Below are positions 21,783 through 31,431 of a DNA stretch of 64,000 bases, piece after piece. The stretch comes from Ectopseudomonas composti (GTDB lineage: Bacteria; Pseudomonadota; Gammaproteobacteria; Pseudomonadales; Pseudomonadaceae). Position numbers and translations under genes: made by a program. The stretch lies in NCBI RefSeq assembly GCF_900115475.1, contig NZ_FOWP01000005.1:62001-126000 (forward strand), in the 5' to 3' direction. Within the stretch, counting starts at the first letter, position 1. The number at the start of each line of letters is the position of its first letter. Below the pieces are notes generated by a model. That model saw nothing but the letters and a program-made list of their open reading frames with translations, searched no databases and was not told the origin of the DNA.

Positions 21783-22790
21783 TCAGCGCCGACGCAGCAA
21801 CAGCACGAAGAACACCCCGCCGATGGCGGCGGTGACGATGCCGATGGGCAGGTCCTGCGGCGCCAGCCAGGTGCGCGCCGCGACATCGACCCAGACCAGG
21901 AACAGCGCACCGAGCAGCGCCGCCACCGGCAGCAAACGACGATGCTCGGCGCCGACCAGAAAGCGCGCCACATGCGGCAACATCAGGCCGACGAAACCGA
22001 TGGCACCGGACAGCGACACCAGCACACCGGTAAGTAATGAGGCCACCACGAACACCAGCAGGCGCACCCGCCGTGGCTCCAGGCCGAGGCTCACCGCGCT
22101 CTGCTCGCCGGCCATCAGCGCGTTCAGCGCACGGCCCAGGCCCAGCAGCACGGCCAGCGCCAACGCTAGGCACACGGCCGGCAGCCAGAGCAGCTCCCAG
22201 CGCGCCAGGCCCAGGCCGCCGAGCATCCAGAACAGCACCGAACTGGCCGCGTGTGGGTTGCCCAGGTACAGCAGCAGGTTGCTCGCCGCCATCATCACGA
22301 ACGACACCGCCACCCCGGCCAGCAGCAGGCGGTCGCTCTCCAGTCGGCCACTGCGGCTGGCGATGGCCAGCACCAGCAGCATGCTCGCCAGGGCGCCGGC
22401 GAAGGCCGCCAGCGGCAGGCTGAGCAGGCCGGCGAACTCACCCAGGTAGAGCACCACGAGCACCGCACCGAAGGCCGCGCCGGAACTGACGCCGAGCAGG
22501 TGCGGGTCGGCCAGCGGATTGCGCGTCACTGCCTGCAATGCCGTCCCCACCAGCGCCAGCCCGGCGCCCACCAGTGCACCGAGCAGCACCCGCGGCGCGC
22601 GCAATTGCCAGACGATGCTGTCCTGGCCAACGCTCACCGCCGTCTCGGGCGCGATGCCAAACAGGTGCTGAGCGAGAATCGCCAGCACCCGCTCGAGCGG
22701 CACCTGCGCCGCGCCGAACCCCAGCGAGACGGCGCAGGACAGCGCCAGCAGCACGCTCAAGCCGAGCAACAACAGACGAAATCGACTCAC
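21783..22790 (-). CDS. FecCD/BtuC-family ABC transporter permease (corrinoid uptake)
   Basis: A 335-residue inner-membrane permease with about ten helices. It has the FecCD family signatures ALVGAGLALVGTALQAVTRNPLADPHLLGVSSGAAFGAV, GALNALMAGEQSAVSLGL-like text near residue 215, and GAIGFVGLMLPHVARFLVGAEHRRLLP. It forms the membrane channel of an ABC importer with the ATPase and binding protein encoded upstream. It begins with GTG at 22790, overlapping the TGA of the binding-protein gene (GTGA). The cobalamin riboswitch at the head of the operon indicates corrinoid transport rather than heme or ferric siderophore. No terminator was recognised between its stop and the bufA promoter. Confidence 0.9.
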   Translation of the reverse strand: MSRFRLLLLGLSVLLALSCAVSLGFGAAQVPLERVLAILAQHLFGIAPETAVSVGQDSIVWQLRAPRVLLGALVGAGLALVGTALQAVTRNPLADPHLLGVSSGAAFGAVLVVLYLGEFAGLLSLPLAAFAGALASMLLVLAIASRSGRLESDRLLLAGVAVSFVMMAASNLLLYLGNPHAASSVLFWMLGGLGLARWELLWLPAVCLALALAVLLGLGRALNALMAGEQSAVSLGLEPRRVRLLVFVVASLLTGVLVSLSGAIGFVGLMLPHVARFLVGAEHRRLLPVAALLGALFLVWVDVAARTWLAPQDLPIGIVTAAIGGVFFVLLLRRR

Positions 22791-23854
22791 TGGGCGAAGA
22801 CCTCGGGGTGCAGCGCGGCGGCCAGCGTCTCGATGGCGGCGGCGTTCTCCAGGCTTGGGGTGACGGCCAGGTAGGACAGCACCACGAAGCGCTGTTCGCG
22901 GATCGCTGTCACGCCTTGCAGCCCCGGATGCTGCAGGAGGAAATCGCGCTTCTGCGCGGCCGTGCGCTCGCCGTAGTCGACGATCAGGATCAGTTCCGGG
23001 TCCTGTTCGACCACCGACTCCCAGCCCACCTTCATCCAGTTGGCTGCCACCCCATCCATCACGTTGCGCCCGCCGGCTGCCTCGATCAGCGGCTGCGGCA
23101 TGCCCAGGCGCCCGGCGCTGAAGGGCACGTCCTCACCGCTGTCATAGACGAACACCCGTGGCCGCGTCGGCTGCTGGCCGAGGCGAGTACTGACTGCCGC
23201 CACACGCGCCTGCATGCCGTGCACCAGCGCAGCGGCGCGATCCTCGACGGCGAAGATGCGGCCCAGATTGCGCAGGTCGTTGTAGACATCATCGAGGCTG
23301 GCGACGCGATCCGGCATGACATGCGCGCAGGACTCGCTCAGCTCGTACACCGGGATGCCGAAACGCTCCAGGCTGGCCGGGGTGACCTCGCCACCGATGC
23401 GCATGCCGTAGTTCCAGCCGGCGAAGAAGAAGTCAGCGCCGGCATCGAGCAGGTTCTCCAGCGACGGATAGCGCGCCGCCAGCTCGGGCAGCTCGTCCAG
23501 ATCGGCCTGCAGCTCGGGCGTCGGCGTCTTCCAGCCACTGACACCGCTGTAGCCGACCATGCGTTCTTTCAGGCCCAGGGCCAGGAGCATGGCGGTCAGG
23601 GTGATGTCGTGGCTGACCGCCCGCTGCGGCGGCTGCTCGATGCTCACCTGGCGGTCGCAACTGGTGACGGTGACGGCCCAGGCGGGGCTGCAGCCCAGAG
23701 CAAGAAAGCAGAGCGTTATCAGGTGGCGGAGGGAAAACTCCCCTCTCCCGCTTGCGGGAGAGGGGCCGGGGGAGAGGGAAAAGCAGCTAGCGCCCTCTCC
23801 CCGGCCCTCTCCCATAAATGGGAGAGGGAGAACAGCCAGCGTGTGAACAATCAT
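22787..23854 (-). CDS. ABC transporter periplasmic corrinoid-binding protein with repeat-derived N-terminus
   Basis: A 355-residue BtuF-like binding protein with two lobes, carrying GLKERMVGYSGVSGW, LENLLDAGADFFFAGWNYGM and IVDYGERTAAQKRDFL. The ATG at 23854 overlaps the stop of the ATPase gene (TGATG), as elsewhere in this operon. Residues 11-41 are encoded by a palindromic intergenic repeat (23738-23830) inserted in frame. The real signal peptide, LRHLITLCFLALGCSPAWA, therefore begins only near residue 43. Related families have been named F420-0 transporters in databases, but the riboswitch argues for a corrinoid. Alternative starts are an ATG inside the repeat (23815) or a non-ATG codon next to the signal peptide. 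Confidence 0.85.
   Translation of the reverse strand: MIVHTLAVLPLPFMGEGRGEGASCFSLSPGPSPASGRGEFSLRHLITLCFLALGCSPAWAVTVTSCDRQVSIEQPPQRAVSHDITLTAMLLALGLKERMVGYSGVSGWKTPTPELQADLDELPELAARYPSLENLLDAGADFFFAGWNYGMRIGGEVTPASLERFGIPVYELSESCAHVMPDRVASLDDVYNDLRNLGRIFAVEDRAAALVHGMQARVAAVSTRLGQQPTRPRVFVYDSGEDVPFSAGRLGMPQPLIEAAGGRNVMDGVAANWMKVGWESVVEQDPELILIVDYGERTAAQKRDFLLQHPGLQGVTAIREQRFVVLSYLAVTPSLENAAAIETLAAALHPEVFAQ
23738..23830. repeat. Tandem palindromic repeats, family 1, inside a coding region
   Basis: Two related elements lie head to tail: 23738-23779 (CTCCCCTCTCCCGC...GAGAGGG) and 23791-23830 (CGCCCTCTCC...CCATAAATGGGAGAGGG). The second is nearly identical to 2511-2551 and 56978-57018. Both are translated in frame at the start of the corrinoid-binding protein. 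Confidence 0.85.
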
Positions 23855-24621
23855 CAAACAATCCAGGTAATACGCGGATAACCCGCCAGTGGATGGGTAT
23901 CGACCAGCGCCTGCACGCCGAACACCTGCTGCAACAGCTCGGCGCTCAGCACCTCGGCGGGCGTGCCGGCGGCCACCAGGCGGCCCTGGTCGAGCACGCA
24001 GAGGCGGTCGCAGAAGGCCGCTGCCAGGTTGAGGTCGTGGAAGCTGGCCAGGGTCGCCAGGCCCAGCGCCTTGATCTGCCGCAGCAGCTCCAGTTGGTAA
24101 CGCGGGTCGAGGTGGTTGGTCGGCTCGTCGAGGATCAACAGCCGGGGTTGCTGTACCAGGGCACGAGCCAGCAGCGCGCGCTGCTTCTCGCCGCCGGACA
24201 GTCGGGCGAACGGCTGTTGCGCCAGCGCGCCAAGACCAACGCGCGCCAGCGCCTCGTCGACCAGGCGGCGATCCTCGGCATCGTCGCCATCGAACAGCCC
24301 TTTGTGCGGCGTGCGGCCCATGGCCGCCACCTCCGCCACACGCAGGCCGAAGTCCTGGGGAAACTCCTGCAACACCACCGCCACCCGCTGCGCGCTCCAG
24401 CGCGGCGAGCGCTGCCATAGCGCCTCGCCGTCCAGCTCGACGCTGCCGGCACAGGGCCGCTGGAAGCGGTAGGCGCAACGCAGCAGGCTGGTCTTGCCGC
24501 TGCCGTTGGGGCCGATCAGCCCCAGCAGCTCGCCGTCAGCAACGTCCAGGTCGATGCCGTCGAGTAGCGGGCGCTGGCCGTCGGGCGACCAGGCCAGCTC
24601 GCGGATACGCAGGCGCTGCAT
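23854..24621 (-). CDS. ABC transporter ATP-binding protein (corrinoid uptake)
   Basis: A 255-residue ATPase of the FecE/BtuD type. It has Walker A GPNGSGKTS (about residues 40-48), Q-loop VVLQEFPQDFG, signature LSGGEKQRALLARALVQ, Walker B LLILDEPTNHLD and switch His in ASFHDLNLAA. The ATG at 24621 overlaps the stop of the receptor gene (TGATG), and its own stop overlaps the next start in the same way. All four transport genes are thus translationally coupled. It powers import of the substrate captured by the TonB receptor and periplasmic protein. The cobalamin riboswitch upstream of the operon points to a corrinoid substrate. Confidence 0.92.
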   Translation of the reverse strand: MQRLRIRELAWSPDGQRPLLDGIDLDVADGELLGLIGPNGSGKTSLLRCAYRFQRPCAGSVELDGEALWQRSPRWSAQRVAVVLQEFPQDFGLRVAEVAAMGRTPHKGLFDGDDAEDRRLVDEALARVGLGALAQQPFARLSGGEKQRALLARALVQQPRLLILDEPTNHLDPRYQLELLRQIKALGLATLASFHDLNLAAAFCDRLCVLDQGRLVAAGTPAEVLSAELLQQVFGVQALVDTHPLAGYPRITWIV

Positions 24622-26732
24622 CAGAAGCTGTAGTCCGCGGTGACGAACAACGAACGCGGCGCCCCCAGGTACCACTGCTGGCCGGCACTGCTGGCGGTGG
24701 TGGCGTACTGGCGGTCGAACAGATTGTTCAGCTCCAGGCCCAGGCGCACGTCTGGCAGCGCCTGCCAGGCGATGTTGGCGTCGACCACGGTGTAGCCGGG
24801 CACCTCGATCTGGTTGGCCGTATCGGCGTAGCGCGCATCGACATAACGCGCGCCCATGCCGACATCCACGCCCTGGCCGAGCGCCTTGTTCAGCCACAGG
24901 TTGGCGGTACGCCGCGGTACGTTGCTCGGGCGATTGCCGCTGCGGTCACCACCACCTTCGACGAAGTCGTCGTACTCGGCACGCACCAAGGCGGCGTTGG
25001 CCGATACCTGCCAGCCGTTGCCCAGGGCCAGCTCCAGCGTGGCCTCCAGGCCGTCGGAGGACTGCTGACCGATCTGCTCGGTGGGCGAAGCCGGGGTTTC
25101 GCGGCTGAGCAGCTTCTTCTTGACGATGTGGTAAGCGGCCAGCGTCCACTCGCCCTGGCCGTTCCAGAACATCTGCTTGAGGCCGATTTCGCTCTGCTTG
25201 GCTTCGCTCAGGTCGAACTGTTGCTGGCTCGGGCTGAGGGTCAGCAGGTTGTTCACCCCTTCGGTGCTGGTGGCGTACTGGCCGTACAGCGACAGCTCGG
25301 GCGTCAGGGCGAAGACCAGGCCGGCGCGCCAGTTGCCGCCACTCAGGCTGCGGTCGACGCTGCTCTCGCTGAGCAGATCGTCACGCTGGATGTGCACCTG
25401 ATCACGCCGTACCCCGGTAACCAGCGACAGGCGCTCGGTCAGCTGGGTGCGGTTCTCGGCGAACAGCGAGAACTGCCGCGCCAGGTTGCGTTCGCGTGGG
25501 CCATAACCGCGCGGATCATTGCTCTGGTACTGATCACCACCGGAGCCGGCAAGCGGGACAGTGTCGCTGAAGCTGCTGGCGAAATCGTGCTGGCGCGCGA
25601 AGTGGATGCGGTTGTAATCCACGCCCACCACGGTGCGGCTGTCGAGGCCGAACAGGCTGTGATTCAGGGTGAAACTCTGACGGTCGCCGACCTGTTCCTG
25701 GGTGTGCTTAATCTCGTAGAAGCTGCTGCGGTTGATCAGGTCCCCGGGTTGCCAGCGGTAAGTCTCGGCGTTGCGCCAGTAGCGCTGGGTCTTGATGTAG
25801 TAGAGCTGGTTGCTGGCACTCAGGGCGTCGTTGATGCGCCAGTCGGTGCTCAGGCGGGTGATCTGGTCGTTGTAGCGAATGTCGGCATTGGCGACGTTGT
25901 AGTTACGCTCACGAATACCCTCGCGGTACTTGCCATCGACCAGCGGGGTACCGAAGTAGCGCTCGGGGCTCTGGTCGCCCTGGTCGTGGGACAGGCTGAA
26001 GCTGAGGTCGTCGCTGGCATCCCAGCGCAGCGCAGCGCTCAGCGCCAGGCTCTCGGAATCACCCCGGTCGACCCAGCCATTGCTGGCCTGCTGGTTGATA
26101 TTCAGGCGGTAGCTCAAGCCATCGTTCAGCGAGCCGCCACTGTCCAGCGCGGCCTGGCGACGGTCATCGCTGCCATAACCGACGCGCAGGTGGTTACGGA
26201 TCTCGCCGGCGAAGGGCTTCTTCGGCACCACGTTGATCACCGCGCCGGTGGCGCCTTCGCCATAGAGCACCGAGGCCGGGCCGCGCAGCACGTCGATGCG
26301 CTCCACCGACCAGGTATCCACCGGGAAAGTCACGGTGCCCGCACCGATGTACTGGCGGGTGCCGTCGTACAGCTGCATGGTCGAGGAATGGCCGGTAAAA
26401 CCACGCGCCGACAGCGCCGTGCCGCCGTTGCCCGGCGTGCCGATGGTGCTGATACCCGGCGTGCGGGTCACGGCATCCTGCACGCTGCGGTTGTTGCGCT
26501 CGCGTACTTCGGCGCCACTCAGGCTGGTGGTACTGGCCGGGGTTTGCAGGGCCGACAGGTCGAGGCGCGAGCCAGCCGTGGTCGGCGTGTGCAGGCTGGT
26601 CTCGCCCTCCTGCGCGGCTTGCGCCTGGACGGTGACAGCGGGGAGATCGACAGGGGATTCGTCAGCCATGGCCGGAGCGGCCAACAGCAACGCGAACGAT
26701 GCAGAGGTTTGAAACAGGGGATAGCGCGCCAT
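24621..26732 (-). CDS. TonB-dependent receptor under cobalamin riboswitch control
   Basis: A 703-residue outer-membrane receptor with a signal peptide (about residues 1-24, ending in AMADE). The TonB-box region is PAVTVQAQA, the plug carries TPASTTSLSGAEVRERNN and IDVLRGPASVLYGEGATGAVINVVPK, and the barrel ends in FVTADYSF. By sequence it looks like a siderophore-type receptor. It is preceded by a cobalamin riboswitch and coupled to a FecCD-type ABC transporter, so its cargo is most likely a corrinoid or cobinamide. The ATG at 26732 is preceded by GGAAG. Upstream in-frame codons belong to the leader. It is clearly longer than E. coli BtuB and belongs to a different receptor subfamily. Confidence 0.88.
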   Translation of the reverse strand: MARYPLFQTSASFALLLAAPAMADESPVDLPAVTVQAQAAQEGETSLHTPTTAGSRLDLSALQTPASTTSLSGAEVRERNNRSVQDAVTRTPGISTIGTPGNGGTALSARGFTGHSSTMQLYDGTRQYIGAGTVTFPVDTWSVERIDVLRGPASVLYGEGATGAVINVVPKKPFAGEIRNHLRVGYGSDDRRQAALDSGGSLNDGLSYRLNINQQASNGWVDRGDSESLALSAALRWDASDDLSFSLSHDQGDQSPERYFGTPLVDGKYREGIRERNYNVANADIRYNDQITRLSTDWRINDALSASNQLYYIKTQRYWRNAETYRWQPGDLINRSSFYEIKHTQEQVGDRQSFTLNHSLFGLDSRTVVGVDYNRIHFARQHDFASSFSDTVPLAGSGGDQYQSNDPRGYGPRERNLARQFSLFAENRTQLTERLSLVTGVRRDQVHIQRDDLLSESSVDRSLSGGNWRAGLVFALTPELSLYGQYATSTEGVNNLLTLSPSQQQFDLSEAKQSEIGLKQMFWNGQGEWTLAAYHIVKKKLLSRETPASPTEQIGQQSSDGLEATLELALGNGWQVSANAALVRAEYDDFVEGGGDRSGNRPSNVPRRTANLWLNKALGQGVDVGMGARYVDARYADTANQIEVPGYTVVDANIAWQALPDVRLGLELNNLFDRQYATTASSAGQQWYLGAPRSLFVTADYSF

Positions 26733-26857
26733 ATTGCTTCCATCGCAAAGAGAAAAGGCACGGCAATCCGATGGAAAATGCGCAACAGCAGACAGGGGCA
26801 CGGGGCGCCCTACTGGAGTCAACGCCCGCCCACCGCGGGTTGCCAGACACAAACGAC

Positions 26858-27055
26858 TCCAGGCCGGTCTCCGGGCTTGCGAGGGTCATGAACGCATCAC
26901 CTTCCCATACGCGTGGCGCACAGTGGCATATCGATGCGGTCGCTCGCTTACCGTTGCGGGGGCAGCGTCGGACTTGAACCGACTTCCCGTTTAACCTCAC
27001 GCGCGGCGGCGTGAGACACCTGAAGCGGGGCGGATATGACCATTCGCCCCCGCTC
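26858..27055 (-). promoter_or_regulatory. Cobalamin riboswitch upstream of the corrinoid uptake operon
   Basis: Read on the minus strand it contains AGGTGTC (27021-27015), an AAACGGGAAG stretch, the core CTGCCCCCGCAACGGTAA (26965-26948), TGGGAAGG and the B12 box GCAAGCCCGGAGACCGGCCT (26880-26861), in canonical order. It ends about 125 bases before the receptor start. The rest of the 529-bp gap to the ferredoxin-domain gene contains palindromic repeats at 27179-27255. Confidence 0.95.
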
Positions 27056-27178
27056 AAGTCAAGGCGCGTGGCCCGTGTATGCCGTTGCGGCTAGGGCTGC
27101 ATGGGTGCAGGAGGTAGAGCGCAGCAGGACGCCCGAGCCGCAAGCCCCTCCCACAGGTTATGCCCTCGCCTGGCACAC

Positions 27179-27255
27179 CGTGGGAGGCGCTTTAGCGGCG
27201 ATTGCTCCTCTTTAGGAGCGGCTGGGTGGCATTGCGCTTCAGCCGCGAAAGGGGG
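27179..27255. repeat. Palindromic repeats, family 3 (GTGGGAGGCGCTTTAGCGGCG)
   Basis: This stretch contains GTGGGAGGCGCTTTAGCGGCGA and a related TAGGAGCGGCTG...CTTCAGCCGCG arm. Similar elements lie at 36571-36621, 38357-38407, 56725-56777 and 60788-60850. Confidence 0.65.
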
Positions 27256-27261
27256 CGGGCG

Positions 27262-27954
27262 TCAAGCCTGCTCGTCGATGCGCAAATCCGGCAACGCCGT
27301 GCCCGCCACCAGGCGCTCGTCGACCAGGCGAATCACTGCCGCTTCATCCTTGATGCCGTACCACTCGCCCTGTGGATAAAGGCTCGCGGTCGGACCCAGG
27401 TCGCAGGGGAACTGACACTGGCTGCGGGTGATGTGCACGCCGCCTTCGCACTCCAGCTTGCCGGCAGCCTTAAGTCGCTGGCGCAGGGTTTTCCACAGGC
27501 CCAGCGCGCCCTTGCGCGTGCAGCGCGGGCCGTTGCACAGCAGCAGGCGCTGCGCATGCGGCGGAATCTGCGACCAGGCGTGGTGCGCCGGCACAGGCGG
27601 TACGTCGCTGCAGGGGAGATGTGCTTCGTGGCATGCGAGCAGCGCACTCAGGCCATCGAGCCAGGTGTCCTCCAGCGCCGTGCAGACCACGAACACCTCG
27701 ACTCCGTCACCGCGTTCGGCGATGCGCTCGCGCAACCAGTCGCGGTGCGCGGCATCAGCGCGCGGCTCCAGGTCGACCACCAGCAGCGGACGCGGCGCCT
27801 CGTCGATGGCCTGCCAAAAACCATCCTGCTCGCTGTCGTGCAGGTGCGCCTCGCCCAGCAGCGCCTCGATCCGCTGCTGCAGACGCTCGGACGACGCACC
27901 ACGACCCAGGCCGGGGCCGATGAACAGAACGCGGGCGTAGGGGGTTTGGCTCAT
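27262..27954 (-). CDS. (2Fe-2S) ferredoxin-domain protein associated with cobalamin genes
   Basis: A 230-residue protein in two parts. Residues 1-120 resemble a CbiX-like chelatase fold fragment (ARVLFIGPGLGRGASSERLQQRIEALLG). Residues about 135-215 match the thioredoxin-like [2Fe-2S] ferredoxin domain with LLCNGPRCTRKGA, GVHITRSQCQFPCDLGP and YPQGEWYG, giving the four cysteine ligands. Ferredoxin domains of this kind are encoded near cobalamin genes in several proteobacteria and are thought to support a redox step of corrin synthesis. The direct role is unproven. The ATG at 27954 is preceded by GGAGACC, and a TTG four codons upstream is less likely. It stands alone, upstream of the riboswitch-led operon. 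Confidence 0.75.
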   Translation of the reverse strand: MSQTPYARVLFIGPGLGRGASSERLQQRIEALLGEAHLHDSEQDGFWQAIDEAPRPLLVVDLEPRADAAHRDWLRERIAERGDGVEVFVVCTALEDTWLDGLSALLACHEAHLPCSDVPPVPAHHAWSQIPPHAQRLLLCNGPRCTRKGALGLWKTLRQRLKAAGKLECEGGVHITRSQCQFPCDLGPTASLYPQGEWYGIKDEAAVIRLVDERLVAGTALPDLRIDEQA

Positions 27955-28039
27955 GGCGGTCTCCAAAACGGGCCGGCAGTCTAGCCGCTTCGGCGCGATG
28001 TCCGTACCCCGAGCGCGTCCCGCGCGTCGACTCAGTCAT

Positions 28040-28269
28040 CCGGTCTGACCGGTCGCTGCAGCATTCCCGCTGTATAACCGCGCATCGCCATGCGCCAAGC
28101 GCAGCACCCAGCGCAGATAAAAACTGCCTGACCGACGGTCTTAAATCTGCATCAATGCTCTCTAAATCGGGCATTTCGTCATGTCGAGCCACTGCCTGCC
28201 CAGCATGATCCGCCAGACGGGGGCTTGTCGGTTGGAAAAATTGCGCTTAGCCTAAACTGGTCAGACCGG
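28040..28269. promoter_or_regulatory. GntR/FadR-type operators upstream of dctA
   Basis: The 395-bp gap before dctA holds two copies of a dyad, CCGGTCTGACCGG (28040-28052) and CTGGTCAGACCGG (28257-28269), plus a related GACCGACGGTC at 28130-28140. GGT-N3-ACC is the core recognised by FCD-domain GntR regulators, and two such genes lie downstream. The 28257 copy sits about 80 bases before the start codon, where it could cover the promoter. Confidence 0.55.
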
Positions 28270-28349
28270 TAAGACCATAAAAACAATCTGGCGTTCGCTT
28301 CTGGGCCTCCGTGAGGGCATGGATGACGCGCCGAACGGAGACCTCGACG

Positions 28350-29684
<1,335 letters not shown>

Positions 29685-29800
29685 TGACAAGCCAGGGCCG
29701 GTCTGCTCTCATCGCCAGGCCACAACGAGTGGCCGGCGGTGAGCGTGGTCCTGCCCGGGCGCGTGCCTGCACTCATCGTTTCGCGGTTTAGGGAGGCTTC

Positions 29801-30490
29801 ATGTTTTCGTCATCCAAGCTGGTCGACGCGGTTGTCCGCAAGTTGCTCGCCCCCATCGAACAGGGCCTGTGGCCAGTCGGCCAGATGCTGCCGGGCCAGC
29901 GCGAATTGGCCGAGCAGATGGAGGTCAGCCGCCCCAGCCTGCGCGAGGCAATCACCATCCTGGAAACCCTGGGCGTGGTGCGCTCGCTGCCCGGCAAGGG
30001 TGTCATGGTGCTGGAGCGCCAGGGCACCGCGCTGCCGGAGGTACAGGCGCCGCCCAGCGCGACCATGGCCGACGTGCTGCAACTGCGCTACGCGCTGGAA
30101 CCGTTCATCGTCGGTCTGGTCGCGCAGTCACTCGATGGCTCCGAGCTGAGCCAGTTGCGCCTGTTGCTGCTGGACATGCGTGAAGCAGTCGAGGACGGCG
30201 ACATGCGTGCCCTCGCCAGCGCCTATACCAGCTTCCACCGCAAATTGGTGGCGCTCAGTTCCAACCCCATGTTCCTCAGCATTGCCAGGCAGATCGGCAG
30301 CGCTCTGGAGCAGAGCGACCAGTTGGTCCGGCGCAATTCAGACTACGCCGAGGACATCCTCCAGGAACACGAGGCGATCCTGCGTGCCATTCGCCGCCAG
30401 GACAGCGAGCAGGCCAGCCAGGCGATGCGCCAGCACATCCTCAACGAAGGCACCCGCCTGAATATCAACCTCCGCGTACCGCTGGCCTAA
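29801..30490 (+). CDS. GntR-family regulator with FCD domain
   Basis: A 229-residue regulator with an N-terminal winged helix (residues 1-70, WPVGQMLPGQRELAEQMEVSRPSLREAITILETLGVV). The all-alpha FCD effector domain is residues 80-220, with metal/ligand residues in YALEPFIVG, SAYTSFHRKLV, and EHEAILRAIRRQDSEQASQAMRQHI. It is in the PdhR/LldR group. It lies 116 bases after the DctA-type carrier on the same strand and is the likely reader of the GGT-N3-ACC dyads upstream of that gene. The effector is probably the carried acid or a product. The start at 29801 follows GGGAGGC. Confidence 0.92.
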   Translation: MFSSSKLVDAVVRKLLAPIEQGLWPVGQMLPGQRELAEQMEVSRPSLREAITILETLGVVRSLPGKGVMVLERQGTALPEVQAPPSATMADVLQLRYALEPFIVGLVAQSLDGSELSQLRLLLLDMREAVEDGDMRALASAYTSFHRKLVALSSNPMFLSIARQIGSALEQSDQLVRRNSDYAEDILQEHEAILRAIRRQDSEQASQAMRQHILNEGTRLNINLRVPLA

Positions 30491-30592
30491 ACCGCCGCCA
30501 AGCGGCAGACCAACCCGACATTTTTCACCCAGGCGCTACGTGGGTACAGACGCTCGCCTGCACGCAGCCCGAACCAGTCGACAGGTATGATC

Positions 30593-31327
30593 ATGAGTGC
30601 AAACGCAGCTGTTCAGCAGCCCATCCAGACCGCTCGCCAGGACGGCAGCGGCGCCAGACTCACCAGCCACTTCGTCTACCAGAGCATCTACGCGGCGATT
30701 CTGGAAAAACGGCTGCTGCCCACTGCGAAACTGGACAAAGGTACCCTTGGGCGGATCTTCGGGGTCAGTGAATGGACCATACAACGCGCCCTGACCAAGC
30801 TTGCCGAGGAAGGTGCGGTAACCATCGAGCCAAGGCAGGTCGCCCAGGTCAGCAGGCCCAGCGAACGCCAGGCCAGGCAGGTGCTGGAGGCACGTCTGCT
30901 GGTGGAGGCGGAAGTCATTCGCCAGCTCGGCCAGCACCTGGCGGACAGCCCATTGCACGAGCTGCACGCCCTGGTGGAAAAGCAGCAGCGCTGCCTGGCA
31001 GCTGGCGATGGCGCCGGCCTGATCGAGCAGGCCGGCCAGTTCCACCTGAAGCTGGCGGAGCTTGCCGGCAACAACCTGCTGCTGGAATTCCTCCGCGGCC
31101 TGCTGTCGCGTTCAGCGCTGAACATCGCGCTGAGCAGAGGCTCGGTCTATTCGGCGCGCACCTGCCAGGAACACCTGGCGCTGATAACGGCGCTGGAGGC
31201 CGGCGACATCCCGTGCGCGACCCAATTGCTGGTCGATCACCTCAATGGCGTATTCGACAGAATGTGCTTCGCGCCCACGCCGACGGCTGACCTGCATGCT
31301 GCATTCAAGGTCAGACGCACAGCCTGA
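30593..31327 (+). CDS. Second GntR-family regulator with FCD domain
   Basis: A 244-residue regulator. A winged helix at residues 25-90 (FVYQSIYAAILEKRLLPTAKLDKGTLGRIFGVSEWTIQRALTKLAEEG) is followed by an FCD domain (EARLLVEAEVIRQLG, QFHLKLAELAGNNLL, EHLALITALEAGD). Its N-terminal 24 residues are a polar extension. It differs clearly from the neighbour at 29801, so this is not a recent duplication. It may share control of the dctA region or of unlinked genes. ATG 30593 was preferred over ATG 30587 because the AGG at 30583-30585 is then better spaced; both are possible. It is followed by a repeat element and convergent cobK. Confidence 0.88.
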   Translation: MSANAAVQQPIQTARQDGSGARLTSHFVYQSIYAAILEKRLLPTAKLDKGTLGRIFGVSEWTIQRALTKLAEEGAVTIEPRQVAQVSRPSERQARQVLEARLLVEAEVIRQLGQHLADSPLHELHALVEKQQRCLAAGDGAGLIEQAGQFHLKLAELAGNNLLLEFLRGLLSRSALNIALSRGSVYSARTCQEHLALITALEAGDIPCATQLLVDHLNGVFDRMCFAPTPTADLHAAFKVRRTA

Positions 31328-31345
31328 TCAACCAGCGCGGCTCCT

Positions 31346-31370
31346 ACGTAGGGTGCGCCGCGCGCACCAG
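31346..31370. repeat. Single arm of palindromic repeat, family 2
   Basis: GTAGGGTGCGCCGCGCGCACCAG lies between the convergent GntR gene and cobK. The same unit occurs in pairs around dctD. Confidence 0.6.
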
Positions 31371-31431
31371 CTTGCCGCGTACACCCAGAGGCGTATCCAC
31401 CAACCGGCGAACTTCGCCGCGACAGTCCGTA

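Noticed and set aside
26965..26990. tRNA T-arm-like sequence (GGTTCAAGTCC on the minus strand)
   Set aside because: It lies inside a complete cobalamin riboswitch, and no acceptor or anticodon arms can be formed around it.
31328..31431. Possible CRISPR or mobile-element end
   Set aside because: The repeats throughout the window are dispersed palindromes without regular spacers, and no cas or transposase gene is present.
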